Assembly (NCBI GenBank): GCA_009760855.2
Contig: WPIO01000003.1
Location: 14,483,501-14,547,500, forward strand
DNA: 64,000 nt
Source of the DNA: Cristatella mucedo
Taxonomy: Eukaryota > Bryozoa > Phylactolaemata > Cristatellidae
Direction: 5' to 3'
This document shows, in pieces, positions 32,418-42,893 of this stretch. Both the position numbers and the translations under genes were made by a program. The notes under the pieces are model-generated. The model saw nothing but the letters and a program-made list of their open reading frames with translations. It was not told the DNA's origin and searched no databases. Position 1 is the first letter of the stretch; every line of letters starts with the position of its first letter.

Positions 32418-34370
32418 GATAATAATACTAACATATTTGTTATAGCTCCTTCAGAAAACTCGTTTGCTTCTAGGAACTTTAAATTTGGTATAAAAGAAGC
32501 ATAATCGAATGGTTAGTGATAGCATGCTCAATAAAACATCAAACGAGAGCATATGGTTTGGGGTGACACGCACAGGCTCAGCATGCAAATACGGTTAGTA
32601 GCAGCATGCACAGTGTCAGCACGATTTAGCACATTAAGGTCGAATCATATGGGTCCACTAAATGCTGTGATTAATCTAAGCGTTTTTTAGTTTCTTTTTA
32701 AACGTGGTCAAGTCCGTGGATGTCGTGAAACAAATCGGAAGTGAGTGTCATGCTTTAGGAGCATACGAACTAAAGGTACGGTCTCCAAAGAATTTGAGGT
32801 TCGTGTGAGGTATAGGTAAACCATTAGATTCTGAAAAGCTGATGATACGATGATTAGCCTTGTGGGGAAGTAGATCTGATAGGTAGGCTGGAGCCAAAGA
32901 ATAAAGAGGCCTAAAAGTGAGTGACAAATCTTGAAGTCGACGCTTGCTTGACTGGGAGCCAGTGCAGGTCGGCCAGAAATGGTATGATTTAGCAACTGTG
33001 ACGTTCACAACAAACCAGCCTAGCTACAGAGTCTTTCACCAGCTGTAAGCGCCTGCGTGCACCGAACTGTAGACCAGCAAGCAATGAGTTTCAGAAGTCG
33101 AGACAGGATGTCACAAATGCATTGACCAATTTCGATGTAGTATCCTTGTCTTAGCAAGCCAGAATTTTAGCAATGTTATGCAGCTGAAAGCAAGCAGACT
33201 TGACTGTAGAGCTCATGTAGTCGTCAAATGAGTCGTCAAATGAGTCGTCACTTTGGATTATGACATTTAGATTTTGTAAGGATTCAACAGGAGATATGCT
33301 GGTAGAGCCGATTTTGAGCGTTAACATTTCAAATTTAAGAATAACGTTTGTCGTTAACTAATTATTTGGTTTTACTATCATTCAATTTGAGAAAGTTTGC
33401 TGCCATACAATCGTGGATGTCATCGATACATGCATCAAAGGAGTTGAGAGAATTCGACGTACTCGATGGCTGGCAGTAATCAAAGTAAAGGTACAACTGA
33501 AAGTCATCTGCATAGAATTCAAAGCCTAGATTGTGTCTGGTAATCGCATCGGCAAGAGGGAGAGTATAAACCATAAAAACCACAGGACCAAGCATAGAGC
33601 CCTGAGGTCACACCTACTTCAGAGGTTCATCGGATGATCTGGATTCATTCACATCAGCACTCTGGCGTATACCAGTGAGACAGGACGTGAACCATTGCAC
33701 TGCAGTGCCAGTGATGCCCACGAGAAATGAGAGGCGCTCAAGAAGAACTTGATGATCGAATAGTATCAAAAGCTGCCAAAAGATAGAGCAAAATAAGCAG
33801 AGATACTCCTTCTTGCATGACAGGAGATCTATGCATAATAGAAGCAGGGCAGTGGGAATAGGATCTAGAGGACAAGTTGTCTTCTTTGATTGATATACGA
33901 ACTTCAGGCCGAGGTCAATAGCGGCCTCCTTGAATGTAGACATTGGGGTGCTGCATGAAATTGAGGGACAGGAATCCAAGAGGGTGCTGCCACCCTAAGG
34001 ATGAACTCCCTGATCTTGTCTATCTTGTTGGCAAAAAAGCTAAATATTCGATCAGCTAGGTCATCACGAAGATTGCTAGGTAGAGGGCTAACCTGGGAGC
34101 GCTTAAGGAGATGGTTGATCGTCAACATAAGAATTTTTCAAGGATTGTGCATCTGTGATTCAACAATATTTTGATAGAAGCTGGACTTGGTCTTTGCTAG
34201 GATCGATTGGTATGATCTACAGTGGTCCTCGTATGATCTTGTATAGGTTTTTTAAGCTTGGGCTTAGAAGAACTAACTTGTTTAATGTCTGTGGTAAACC
34301 GCAGGCCGTCTGGGCGAGGGCACATAGTGCGTTTAGCCAGAGGTGCAAACTTTCATTCGTCAGCTAGGAC
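32418..34370 (-). mobile_element. LINE family 1, longest − strand copy, with YADD
   Basis: In − orientation from about 34370: a Lys/Pro-rich linker region, L-R-D-D-L-A-D-R-I-F-S-F-F-A-N-K-I-D-K-I, then P-L-D-P-I-P-T-A-L-L, G-T-A-V-Q-W-F-T-S-C-L-T-G-I-R-Q, L-G-P-V-V-F-M-V-Y-T-L-P-L-A-D-A, the catalytic F-Y-A-D-D-F-Q-L-Y-L (about 33495–33524), then the C-terminal block and a degenerate tail at 32418–32480. A gap removes part of fingers/palm, and frameshifts separate the pieces. No endonuclease domain is visible; the copy is 5′-truncated. Confidence 0.88.
33218..33252 (+). repeat. 13-bp tandem repeat in the LINE
   Basis: GTCGTCAAATGA in three consecutive near-identical copies. Confidence 0.8.
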
Positions 34371-35178
34371 ATATAACCGTTGCTTGCACCGTACTTGTGG
34401 CAAAGGACTTGATTTTGTCTAGTCCTTTGACACAAGGCTGCTGCAGCACGGTCGTAACAATGGTAAAAACGCGGAAGTTTACCTCGAAAGGCTCACTTGC
34501 AGATTACCAAACCTGGCCTGAGCTCAAAACCTCATTGATTGGTCTATGTCAATGAGGCGCCGTTAGTCATGCCTGCTCATGCACTGAAGATTGGTGAGTT
34601 TAACGGCTAGTCCTCGCTCGTCTCGCCAGCCTACAGTATCTGAGTGGTAAGACCGGATCCCGCGCAGCGTTGGTGGGACGCACGAGCTGCACTGCCGCGC
34701 TTATCGGCATCGTCTGTCGGCACTCGCCTTGTCCTCCTGCAGGTGCGCTACGGAGGTCGCAGCCGAGTCAGCCTGGGTGGGTGTGGGTGCTACGCGAGGC
34801 TGGCCATGCTTCTCCCGCTGCCGACCGTCGGCGGCGGTCCGTACCTTTCCTCTAACTGGCTGCCACTTCTCACTCCATTAGCGACGCACTGCCAGTGCTG
34901 TTCGTGCATGCGTTCGTGCGTGGATGCTGTTTTTAAGCCCATTGTCCCCCCAGGGCGTCGTAAAAAGGCTTTGTGAGCTAGGCACGTTCGCAAAGACTGG
35001 AAGTGCATGAAACGACGCTGGCATCCATGCCGGGCGTGCTTACTCGTTAGTTATGTTGCCCGATTGACGTCGCAGTTAAGACTCCCTGGGTTTTACGGTC
35101 AGGCTCAAGCTCAGAGTGAAAACTGCAGAGTTGAATGCCGTTAAACAAAGGCTCGGACCTCACAGAAACGGTTTTCAG
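34371..35178. other. GC-rich unassigned segment
   Basis: 34640–35050 is GC-rich with overlapping ORFs on both strands (+ 34644–34976, 110 codons). It directly precedes the short LTR element but lies outside its LTRs. No domain recognised. Confidence 0.35.
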
Positions 35179-35398
35179 TGTTAGGTTACTGTCTCCGGCT
35201 GCAGCAGGGCTAGTGGAGTCTAAAGGAAACACGAAGACACGAGCGGTCGAACGTGAGCGGCGAATGAGACTCTCGTCTTTATTCCCCCAGCGGGTACATA
35301 TACGAGCTGACTCACCACATATAAGGGAGTGCATCAGTGGTGTGCCACTGTGGTGGGCCGCACGCCCACATCAAAGGCTGCACCGAGCCAATTGCCCA
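35179..35398 (-). repeat. 3′ LTR of the short LTR element
   Basis: Direct repeat partner of 37015–37243 with scattered differences. A − strand AATAAA (TTTATT on +, near 35279) could be the poly(A) signal. The repeat ends in ATTGCCCA on the + strand. Confidence 0.8.
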
Positions 35399-35402
35399 AT
35401 AG

Positions 35403-36347
35403 AATGTCAAAAAACCACATAGTCAGCTAGGCTTACAGGGGAGGGATGGCCAGCGGCCCCAAACTCGTGCAGGCTACCTGACCGCCATTCCCAGAAGGCT
35501 CACGTCAGCTCTGCCGCTCGGTAGCAGCCGGTCGTAGATGCTGCCCACCTTTAGGCAACAGTGGGGCACCGCTCCCACTGTCAGGCAGTTCCCGTAGGTC
35601 ACTTCCGTGGTAGCCCCGATGGCCGGTTGCATTCGCTCGTAGCCGGCCGATCCTGCACTTCGAAAACCACTGCGGGTCATGATTGCCCACCGTTCTCGGA
35701 GTTCCACTCCGCCATCTCGCGGTTGTGCTGTTTTGTGCTCAGCACCGAGCCGCTCTCACAGGTGTTCTTCGCCTCCGCAACGCTCACGCTGTTGTGTTTC
35801 GCCACGGCGAAGCTCTAGCTGCTTCGCTCGTGGGCAACCTGCACCTCGTCGTAGGCTATATCGCCTTGCTGTTGACTGCTATCTCGAGGCGCTCCTGTGC
35901 ACTCTGTGCAGAAACGCTCGTGCGGGTGCTGTTCACCACAGAGACGCTCTCGGCACTGCTCTCAGCGGCCTCTGAGATGCTCTCCGCCGCTACGACACTC
36001 GCGCTTCTGCGCTTGGCGGCCAAGACGTTGGTCTCACGAATGCATGTCGCTACTGCCGAGACGCCCTTGCTGGTGCGCCTCGCTGCCAAGACGTCACTCT
36101 CATGGGCTGCCTAGGCCTGGTCGCAGGCTACTGCCGCCTCGCCGCTGACTGCAATCTCGCGGTGATCCTCTGGGCTCTGGACCTAGATGCTTGTGCGGAT
36201 GCTCTCCACTGCGAAGAAGCTCTCGTCAATGATCTCTGCGGCCAAGACGTCGCTTTATCGGGCACTCTTTGCCGCCGAGATGATCTCTGCTGCTACGACG
36301 CTCTCACCGCTCTGCTTCGCCGCCGAGACGTCGCTCGCTTGGGCCGC
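35403..36347 (-). other. Internal 3′ part of the LTR element with repeated GCCGAGACG-like units
   Basis: GC-rich DNA with many diverged copies of a GCC(G/A)AGACG motif on the + strand (e.g. around 36055, 36318). Both strands show short ORFs, including an Ala/Ser/Glu-rich one on − (35856–36089). No protease, RT, RNase H or integrase motif was seen. Confidence 0.5.
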
Positions 36348-36929
36348 CTAAGCCTTTTCGCAGGCAACTATCGCCTCACCGCTGCCCACTACCGCCTTGC
36401 CGCTGGAAGCCGTCGCATGCAGCACCTCCTTATACTCCGGCTGCTGCCGCTGGGCACTTAGGTTGTTCTCGCGCTCTTCAGCTGTTGTAGCTACTGTGTC
36501 GGAAGCGGTCCCATACCCGCTTCCTCCATGGGTATTGCCGTCGGATAGCTGAGGCAGCCGAATGAGTTCCGCTCGAATGTCTGAATGTCGCGGGCAGTTG
36601 ACAGTGGGGTTGACCGGTGATGCAGCCGGCTCGTCGCCCAGCTTTGTTCCGGTCTCGGATCCGGCGAGCTGCTTCTGCTCCAGCCGAAACCTCTCGGCCT
36701 CAAGCTCGGCCTCCTCATCCGTCAACCACAAGAAGATCAGGATTAACTCATTTCGCAGCTTGTGGTAATCTTGCTTTACGTCGGTCGGATGATCACCCCA
36801 ACCGTGTATGGCGTTATAGCCCAGACACACTGGCGCAACAGGCTTCAGCTGCATCGAAATCTGTAGCTTTGCTACGGCCTTCTCAAGCGTTAGAAGCCAA
36901 GGCATAAAGTCCGGTCTGCCATGAAACAT
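36348..36929 (-). CDS. Gag-position ORF of the short LTR element
   Basis: The frame is open from 37013, inside the primer-binding site, to a TAG at 36348; the first ATG is at 36929 (193 codons). The early part is rich in charged and aromatic residues, including a P-W-L-L-T-L-E segment. There is then an acidic helical stretch rich in E-A-E-L-E, and a Ser/Thr/Gly-rich end. By position it corresponds to gag, but I see no zinc knuckle or protease motif and cannot assign a family. Other frames in the region also carry ORFs because the DNA is GC-rich; this strand is preferred because it agrees with the LTR/PBS orientation. Confidence 0.5.
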   Translation of the reverse strand: MFHGRPDFMPWLLTLEKAVAKLQISMQLKPVAPVCLGYNAIHGWGDHPTDVKQDYHKLRNELILIFLWLTDEEAELEAERFRLEQKQLAGSETGTKLGDEPAASPVNPTVNCPRHSDIRAELIRLPQLSDGNTHGGSGYGTASDTVATTAEERENNLSAQRQQPEYKEVLHATASSGKAVVGSGEAIVACEKA

Positions 36930-37014
36930 TTCGTACCTCAGTATAGACGTCCCATCTACACCGTAGAACGTCTGGTACTCTTTCGGCTCGAGTAAACCAT
37001 TCTTTGCTACCAAT

Positions 37015-37243
37015 TGTTATGTTACAGCGTCTCCGGCTGCAGCAGCGCTAGTGGAGTCTCACGGAGACACGAAGACACGAGCGGGCGAACGTGAGCGATG
37101 AACGAGACTCTCGTCGTTATTTCCCCAGCGGGTACATATGGGACCTAGGGGCTGACTCACCACAGATAAGGGAGTGCATCTGTGGTGAGCCACTGTGATG
37201 GGCCACACGCTCACATCAAAGGCTGCACCGAGCCAATTGCCCA
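37015..37243 (-). repeat. 5′ LTR of the short LTR element
   Basis: Direct repeat partner of 35179–35398. In − orientation it starts TGGGCAATTGG and ends TAACA, next to the primer-binding site. Divergence from the other LTR shows the insertion is not recent. Confidence 0.8.
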
Positions 37244-37444
37244 ACCGCCAGCTGTAGGTGGGGCGTACACTAGTGGCCGAGAAGCAACAGCCTTACTCAA
37301 CATCAGACTCAGGCCGGGGCCGAGCTAGAGTAAGGCTCAGACTCAGAGACTTTGGGCACGCCCCACTCAACGTGTACATCGCATTTTTGCTTGACAGCCT
37401 TTCCTCAATCTGTAGTGTAAGGAATGCAGGGACTTCCTTCTATG

Positions 37445-37735
37445 GTACTAATAATGATATTTGTGTAGCACTCTAAGAAAACTCAACTACTTGCCAACAC
37501 TTTACTTAAGCTCGAAAGGGAGAGAGTATTGTTTGGTTAGTAATAGCATGTGCAGTGTCGGCTCGTACAAGCATACATAGGACGATTCACCCAAGCGAAC
37601 AAGTGCTATAACAGCAATATAAACAATGGAACGTAGTACATGGCACCTCAAGAGAACCTAATTTCTTCTTTGGCACTTTCCATATTTTGGAAAGAGAAAA
37701 TATTAGCTGGTTAGTCATATCGTAGATCTATCTTT
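37445..37735 (-). mobile_element. Two − strand LINE family 1 tails
   Basis: 37449–37610 (TAATAATGATAT…AGCACTCTAAGAAAACT… and the downstream 3′ UTR) and 37630–37735 (GGCACCTCAAGAGAACCTAATTTCTTCTTTGGCAC) each carry the tail hairpin in − orientation. Confidence 0.65.
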
Positions 37736-37883
37736 TCAGAACCCCCTTCCCCAAAAGCAAAATTTATTCTACCGGAGCAAAGGCCTTGAGGAACAAGTAA
37801 TTTCTTAGCTTCTTTAATAATATCGCTAAATAAGGATTATTAATTATATATATATATTTATTTATTTATATATTTATTTACTA
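37736..37883. repeat. AT-rich simple sequence
   Basis: TATATAT/TTTATTTA repeat at about 37840–37880. Confidence 0.7.
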
Positions 37884-38040
37884 TAAGCTGATTTTACAGC
37901 CTCACTTGCTTAGCAGACGAGCCTAATGGGTATCTCCACCGCTTGCACTAGGTAATAAAGGAGTATCCACTGCAGAATTCGAACCCACGACCTCTATTGT
38001 GGAGGACGAGTGCCTTTCTCCTGGGCTACCATGGCCCTAA
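37884..38040 (-). mobile_element. SINE-A
   Basis: On −, head GGGCCATGGTAGCCCAGGAG, box B GGGTTCGAATTC, GCAAGCGGTGGAGATACCC, and end GAGGCTGTAAAATCAGC. Confidence 0.8.
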
Positions 38041-38307
38041 TAATGCAGGCCTATCGTGGATTTTGGCTATCCGAAATTTGTCAAATTTACTTCACTGTGC
38101 TAATCACTTACACTTTGGAATCGCCTGCAGTGGAATAAATAACTAAACTTAGGCATCGCACTTTTCAGTCATTGGGTCATACCGGGGTTCGTAGCCCTCA
38201 ACCTTAGACAGCGATTGAGCGTGAGATGACTAGCTGAGGAAGCGGTCATCGGGATGGAACTTTCAAAAGTCAAGAAGTGGTGAAAGAGTACACCTAAATT
38301 AAGAACG

Positions 38308-38475
38308 CATGATAATAATAATAATAACAATAATAATACATACGCATAGCATCCTGCGAGAACTTGATCTCTTTCTAGGCACTTTAAATATACTATAAAG
38401 GCTACGTAACCATATAATTAATTGTCACAGGCCTAGTGGCAAAATATATAATGTGGTTGGTGGGCATAATGAAAG
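38308..38475 (-). mobile_element. LINE family 1, 3′ tail
   Basis: (TAA)n at 38312–38340, then CTGCGAGAACTTGATCTCTTTCTAGGCACTTT on +, the tail hairpin in − orientation. Confidence 0.75.
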
Positions 38476-39284
38476 TCGCACTACAGCACCCCGAAGTCTT
38501 GTAGTCCAGCAGAACGAGTACGGCGTCCAATGAGACGGAGTTTGGTTCAATCTTCGCTTAGCTTAAGAAAATAAGCCCACATCCATCCTCGAATGTAAGC
38601 AAGACAGGCATTTAATTCATTGGCCGCTCCAGCCAATTCCAGTGATTTAAAGGACAGAGCTCAGCAGCCAGTCAAGCCTCTGTCCTGAACGGCATAGCTG
38701 CTGCATCGTACTATTTCTGTGTAAGATTTACTGGCTCCCTATCACGAATCAAATCATCTGTAAGACTCACTCTCTCTGGCCTCCAGATCACTAATCTCGC
38801 TTTTGCCAGGCTTTCTATTTGACCACGATCACTCATGCGTTTCGCTCTCTCGTACCATCTATTCCTTGGCTTCCTGTCACCACACCGTTCTCTGAATTTT
38901 GGTGGGAGCTTTTGAGGATGAGACATCTTCCATCTGGGTCGTGAAGTGTGAGCACCTTGCAGTGGGTCTAAGAGTCAGTTGCAAAGCAAAGAATGTGCTG
39001 AAATTTCATTTTGTGTACCCAAAGCCCGAGCAGCTGCGTAAGCCACTAAATTCATCTCAAGCAGCAAAGATAAAGTGGGGGCCCTAGCCAAGCCGGTATG
39101 ACTGAGGAAAGGAAGTGGCGTCGAAGTATTAGAATAAGACTTCTGGACAGTTAGCGTCCGAGTAGGCCACAATTGAGATCATGTCATCGTTTCACTGCTG
39201 CTTCCATACACCTATTTGCCGACTTAAGTAGGCAATACATCTGTTTTTGATTGACTGCACAGCACCCTTTTAATAATACTAAAC
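38476..39284. other. Mostly unassigned; possible LINE family 2 trace
   Basis: 39030–39130 (− strand) shares TTCATCTCAAGCAGCAAAGATAAAGTGG with the family 2 3′ UTR, weakly. No gene seen. Confidence 0.35.
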
Positions 39285-40380
39285 CAACATTCGACGTACG
39301 CTTTATTTTACTTATGTTTTCATCAAGAACGGTTGGTTTTTTATGTCTGCCACTCTTTTGATCTGCTAGACGCTGGCAAACAGCAATTAATCTCCTGAAT
39401 TCCAATCTTTTAAAGGGATAGTTCCTAAACATCGTCTTTGAGGATAAAACTCTTGGTCATAGTCAGAACACAAACACTTTTGAGAAGGTTCACGACTTCT
39501 GACTTGACTTCAGTGAATCCAAATTACCCGTGCATAAGTTTGAATATAATCTTAATCTTAACAAACGTATTGGAAGTACCACATCTTTTGAGCTATCATA
39601 ATATTGCTATCATAATCAGCTACATAATATTGCAGCTAATAGAGACTACAGTGTCTTGTAATCTAATCATTCCCGTGTATAATTTCGTCACAATAAAGTC
39701 AGTTCTTTTCAGTATAAAAGCACCATCTGATTCAATGTACGTGGCTGTTTCGGTAACTACTGCTCACAGATTGCTTGACATAGGAGCTACCTACATCCGA
39801 CAGCTGTACTGTTGTTCCGTTCGCCACATCCGGGCATTCTTAACTACTGCCTGTACATGTGCCATCTCAGCCAGTGGAGCATCTTCAGGCTCCGCTTAGC
39901 TGCCGAGGCTGCCGTAAATGAGTGGTCAGGGGATGGGGAGGAATTCATGATTGGTTTTATCTTGAGTTTGAATCAATCGCATCTCATGAAAGTCTCTAAG
40001 CTCAGGCATTCTAATTATCATTTATCGAAAGAGAATTAGGTAGCTTAGCAAGGACGTAGAAAGAATTTCCCTTATGGCTGGCTTAAGCTTGATTCTGAGG
40101 AGCCTGGCAGACGGTCCAGGTCATCTCTTCATCATGTGTTCGGACAAGCTCTTTAGCTCAGCTAAAGACCGGCTATTTTAATCATATCGCTATTTTAAGT
40201 GTTCTGCCAGCTGCTACAATGACTCTACAAAATTTTAGAAATTCTGGACCTGCATGACGAAGACTAGCCTCCCGGAAGTGTAATCGGAAGTCCAAAATAG
40301 AAATTCCCTCCCCTAGTTGGAAAGTTACATGCAGTGCGAAAAAGTCTTATTGAATTGCTGCTTAGCAGCCCACAGAGCTG
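39285..40380 (+). repeat. ~1.1-kb duplicated segment, copy 1
   Basis: Matches 40515–41390 plus 42312–42510 at about 85–90% by eye (CGACGTACGCTTTATTTTACT, CACGACTTCTGACTTGACTT, AGTGGAGCATCTTCAGGCTC, GGAAGTGTAATCGGAAGTCC). An ORF here (39438–39899) is not conserved in frame in the other copy. Confidence 0.85.
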
Positions 40381-41390
40381 ATTAAACAGTAAACCTGTTT
40401 AGTGATTCGTTATTCGGAGGGCTGAGGAAGCATTAGACGTACACCAAAGTGTACGGACTAGAGTAACTAGAGCTCTGACGAGGCGCCGAATAAATACCTT
40501 TAAGCATTCTTACATTCGACGTACGCTTTATTTTACTTTGGTTTCTATCCTGAACTATTGGTTTGTTTGACGTCTGCCACATTTTTAATCCGCTAGACGC
40601 TGGCACACGGCAATAATTCTCCTGAATTCCGATCTTTCAAAGGAATAGTTCCTGAACATTATCTCCTTGACTAAGACGATGATACAATTATTGCTCATAG
40701 TCGGGACACAAACCCTTTTAAGAAGATCCACGACTTCTGACTTGACTTCAGTGAATCCAAATTAAAAGACCTATTGGCTGTACCACCTGCTTCTTGAACT
40801 ATCAGCTTCATAATATTGCAGCTAATAGAGCCAACAGTTGCATGTAGTATAACAATCCCCGTGTATAATTTCATTTCACAATAAAGTCAGTTCTTTTCAG
40901 TGTAAAAGCGTCATTTGCTTTAATGTACCAGCGACGTGGCTGTTTTGGTAGCTACCGCTCACAGATTGCTTTGCATAGGAGCTACATACACCGACAGCCA
41001 TACTGATGTTCCTTTCGCCTCTTCCGGGCATTCTTTCCTGCTGCCTGCACATGTGCCATCTCAGCCAGTGGAGCATCTTCAGGCTCCGCTTAGCTGCTGA
41101 GGCCACCGTAAATGAGCGGTCAGGGAATGGGGAGGAATTCACGATTGGTTTTTATCTTGAGTTTGAATCAATCGCATCTCATGAAAGTCTCTAAACTCAG
41201 GCATTTTAAAGCTCATTTATCGCAAGAGAATGCGGCAGCCTAACAAGGACGTAGCCAGGATTTCCCTCATGGGTGGCTAAAGCTTGACTTTGAGGAGAGT
41301 GGCAGACTGTCCAGGTCATCACTTCAACATTTGCTCCGACAAGCTCTTTAGTTCCACTAAAGACCGGCTATTTTAATCATCATTTAATAT

Positions 41391-42312
41391 CATATCAAAC
41401 TTGACTTTCAAAATTGGCTCTGCCAGCATATCTCCAGTTGCATCAGCTCGAAATCTAGGTGTCATATTCCAAAGCGACCTCTCGTTAGACGACCACATCA
41501 GCTCCACAGTCAAATCAGCCTATTTTCAGCTTCATAACATTGCTAAAATTAGGGCTTGCTTAGATAAGGATACCACATCCAAGTTGGTCCATGCATTCGT
41601 GACATCTCGTCTCGACTTCTGCAACTCACTGCTTACTGGCCTACCAGCATGTGCGATCAGGCGATTGCAGCTGGTGCAAAACTCTGCAGCTAGGCTTGTC
41701 TGTCGTGAGCGTCGCAGTTGCCACATTACTCCACTTCTCGCCGACCTGCACTGGTTACCAGTCAAGCAACAGATTGACTTCAAGGTTTTGTCGCTCACTT
41801 TTAGGTCTCTTCATTCTATGGCTCCAGCCTATCTTTCAGATATACTACCCCATCAGGCAAAGCATCGTACCACTCGCTTTTCGGAATCCAACAGTCTAGA
41901 AATACCTCGTACAAACCTTAAATCCTTTGGAGACCATGCATTTAGCTCGTATGCTCCCACAGCCTGGAACTCCCTCCCGACCTGCATCAGAACATCCCCC
42001 GACCTGACCACATTTAAAAGAAACTTAAAAACATACCTATTTAGGACAGCATTTAGTGGGTCCTTGTGATTCGTCCTCGATGTGCTTATGCGTGCTGACA
42101 CTGTTCATGCTGCCACTAACCACATTTGAATGCTGACCCAGTGCATGTAACCCCTAACCATGTTATTCATTTTGCTTGTTTTTCAAGCATGATTTTACTT
42201 ACTATTCTATTGCGTATCACTTTGCAGCAAATGTAAAGCGCCTAGAAAGAGATTAAGTTCTCTGAGGGCGCTTTATCAAGTGCAATATTATTATTATTAT
42301 TATTATTATATC
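41391..42312 (+). mobile_element. LINE family 1, best-preserved 3′ copy
   Basis: A 222-codon open frame (41401–42069) runs from G-S-A-S-I-S-P-V-A-S-A-R-N-L-G through S-R-L-D-F-C-N-S-L-L-T-G-L, L-Q-L-V-Q-N-S-A-A-R-L-V, A-D-L-H-W-L-P-V-K, A-P-A-Y-L-S-D-I-L and A-W-N-S-L-P to a stop. This is the entire domain after the RT catalytic core. The 3′ UTR, the nested hairpin at 42235–42274 and (ATT)n follow. It is 5′-truncated and inserted into an existing duplication, which dates it as younger than that duplication. Confidence 0.9.
42235..42274 (+). other. LINE 3′-terminal nested hairpin
   Basis: Outer stem AAAGCGCC (42235–42242) pairs with GGCGCTTT (42267–42274). Inner stem AGAGA (42248–42252) pairs with TCTCT (42259–42263) around loop TTAAGT. 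Both arms recur in most family 1 copies. Confidence 0.8.
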
Positions 42313-42548
42313 CATATCATATCATTTAATCATCTTAATCATCGCTATTTTAAGTGTTCTGCCTAGCTGTTAAAATGAGTCTAGACAATTTTAGAAATTG
42401 TGGACCTGCGTGACGAAGACTAGCCTTCCGGAAGTGTAATCGGAAGTCCAAAATAGAAATTCCCTCCCATAGTTGGAAAGTTACATACAGTGCGAGAATA
42501 TTTCATCAGATTCTGCCGGCCTGTTTAAACTAGTCTAAATGAAGTCAC

Positions 42549-42893
42549 GTATTTAGAAACTTCAACTGCATTATCTTTCTTATATCTGCCATCCGTGTCC
42601 GGATGTCATCAATACATGCAGCAAGGGATATGAGAGAATTCGAGGTTCTCGAAGGCTGGGATGGATCAAAGCAAAGGTACAACTGAGTGTCATCTGCATA
42701 GAAGTGAAAGCCTAGATTGTGCTTGGCAATCACATCAGATAGAGGGAGAGTATAAACCATGAAAAGAACCGGACCTAGCACGGAGCCCTGAGGTACGTCA
42801 TATTTCAGAGGTACCTCAAATGATCTTTGTCTATTCATCTCAATACTCTGGAGTCTCCCACTGAGATAGGACCTGCATCTTGAAGGCTTCTGT
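42549..42893 (-). mobile_element. LINE family 1, RT palm fragment with YADD
   Basis: A − strand frame encodes D-V-P-Q-G-S-V-L-G-P-V-L-F, Y-T-L-P-L-S-D, F-H-F-Y-A-D-D-T-Q-L-Y-L and the following A-C-I-D-D-I. The P-Q-G-S-V-L-G-P motif and the catalytic YADD are intact, but both ends are cut and no 3′ tail is present. Confidence 0.88.

Larger units (their letters stand above)
35179..37243 (-). mobile_element. Short non-autonomous LTR retrotransposon with initiator-Met PBS
   Basis: Two direct repeats of about 220 bases (35179–35398 and 37015–37243) flank about 1.6 kb. On either strand each begins TG and ends CA. In − orientation, two bases after the right (5′) LTR comes TGGTAGCAAAGAATGGTTT (37012–36994), which matches 17 of 19 bases of the complement of the animal initiator tRNA-Met 3′ end. 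This is an LTR-retrotransposon primer-binding site and fixes the orientation. The internal part is far too short for reverse transcriptase and integrase, so the element is non-autonomous (TRIM/LARD-like) or internally deleted. No polypurine tract or target-site duplication was evident. GC content is well above the surroundings. Confidence 0.8.
40515..42510 (+). repeat. ~1.1-kb duplicated segment, copy 2, split by a LINE
   Basis: Direct repeat of copy 1. It is interrupted between TATTTTAATCATC (41390) and TTTAATCATCTTAATC (42325) by the LINE at 41391–42312. Confidence 0.85.

Noticed and set aside
33218-33252. CRISPR-like array
   Set aside because: Three contiguous 13-bp units with no spacers, inside a eukaryotic LINE; no other candidate array in the window.
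35683-36461. Long + strand ORFs in the GC-rich interior of the LTR element
   Set aside because: Orientation conflicts with the LTR/PBS evidence, and high GC keeps several frames open; no domain seen.
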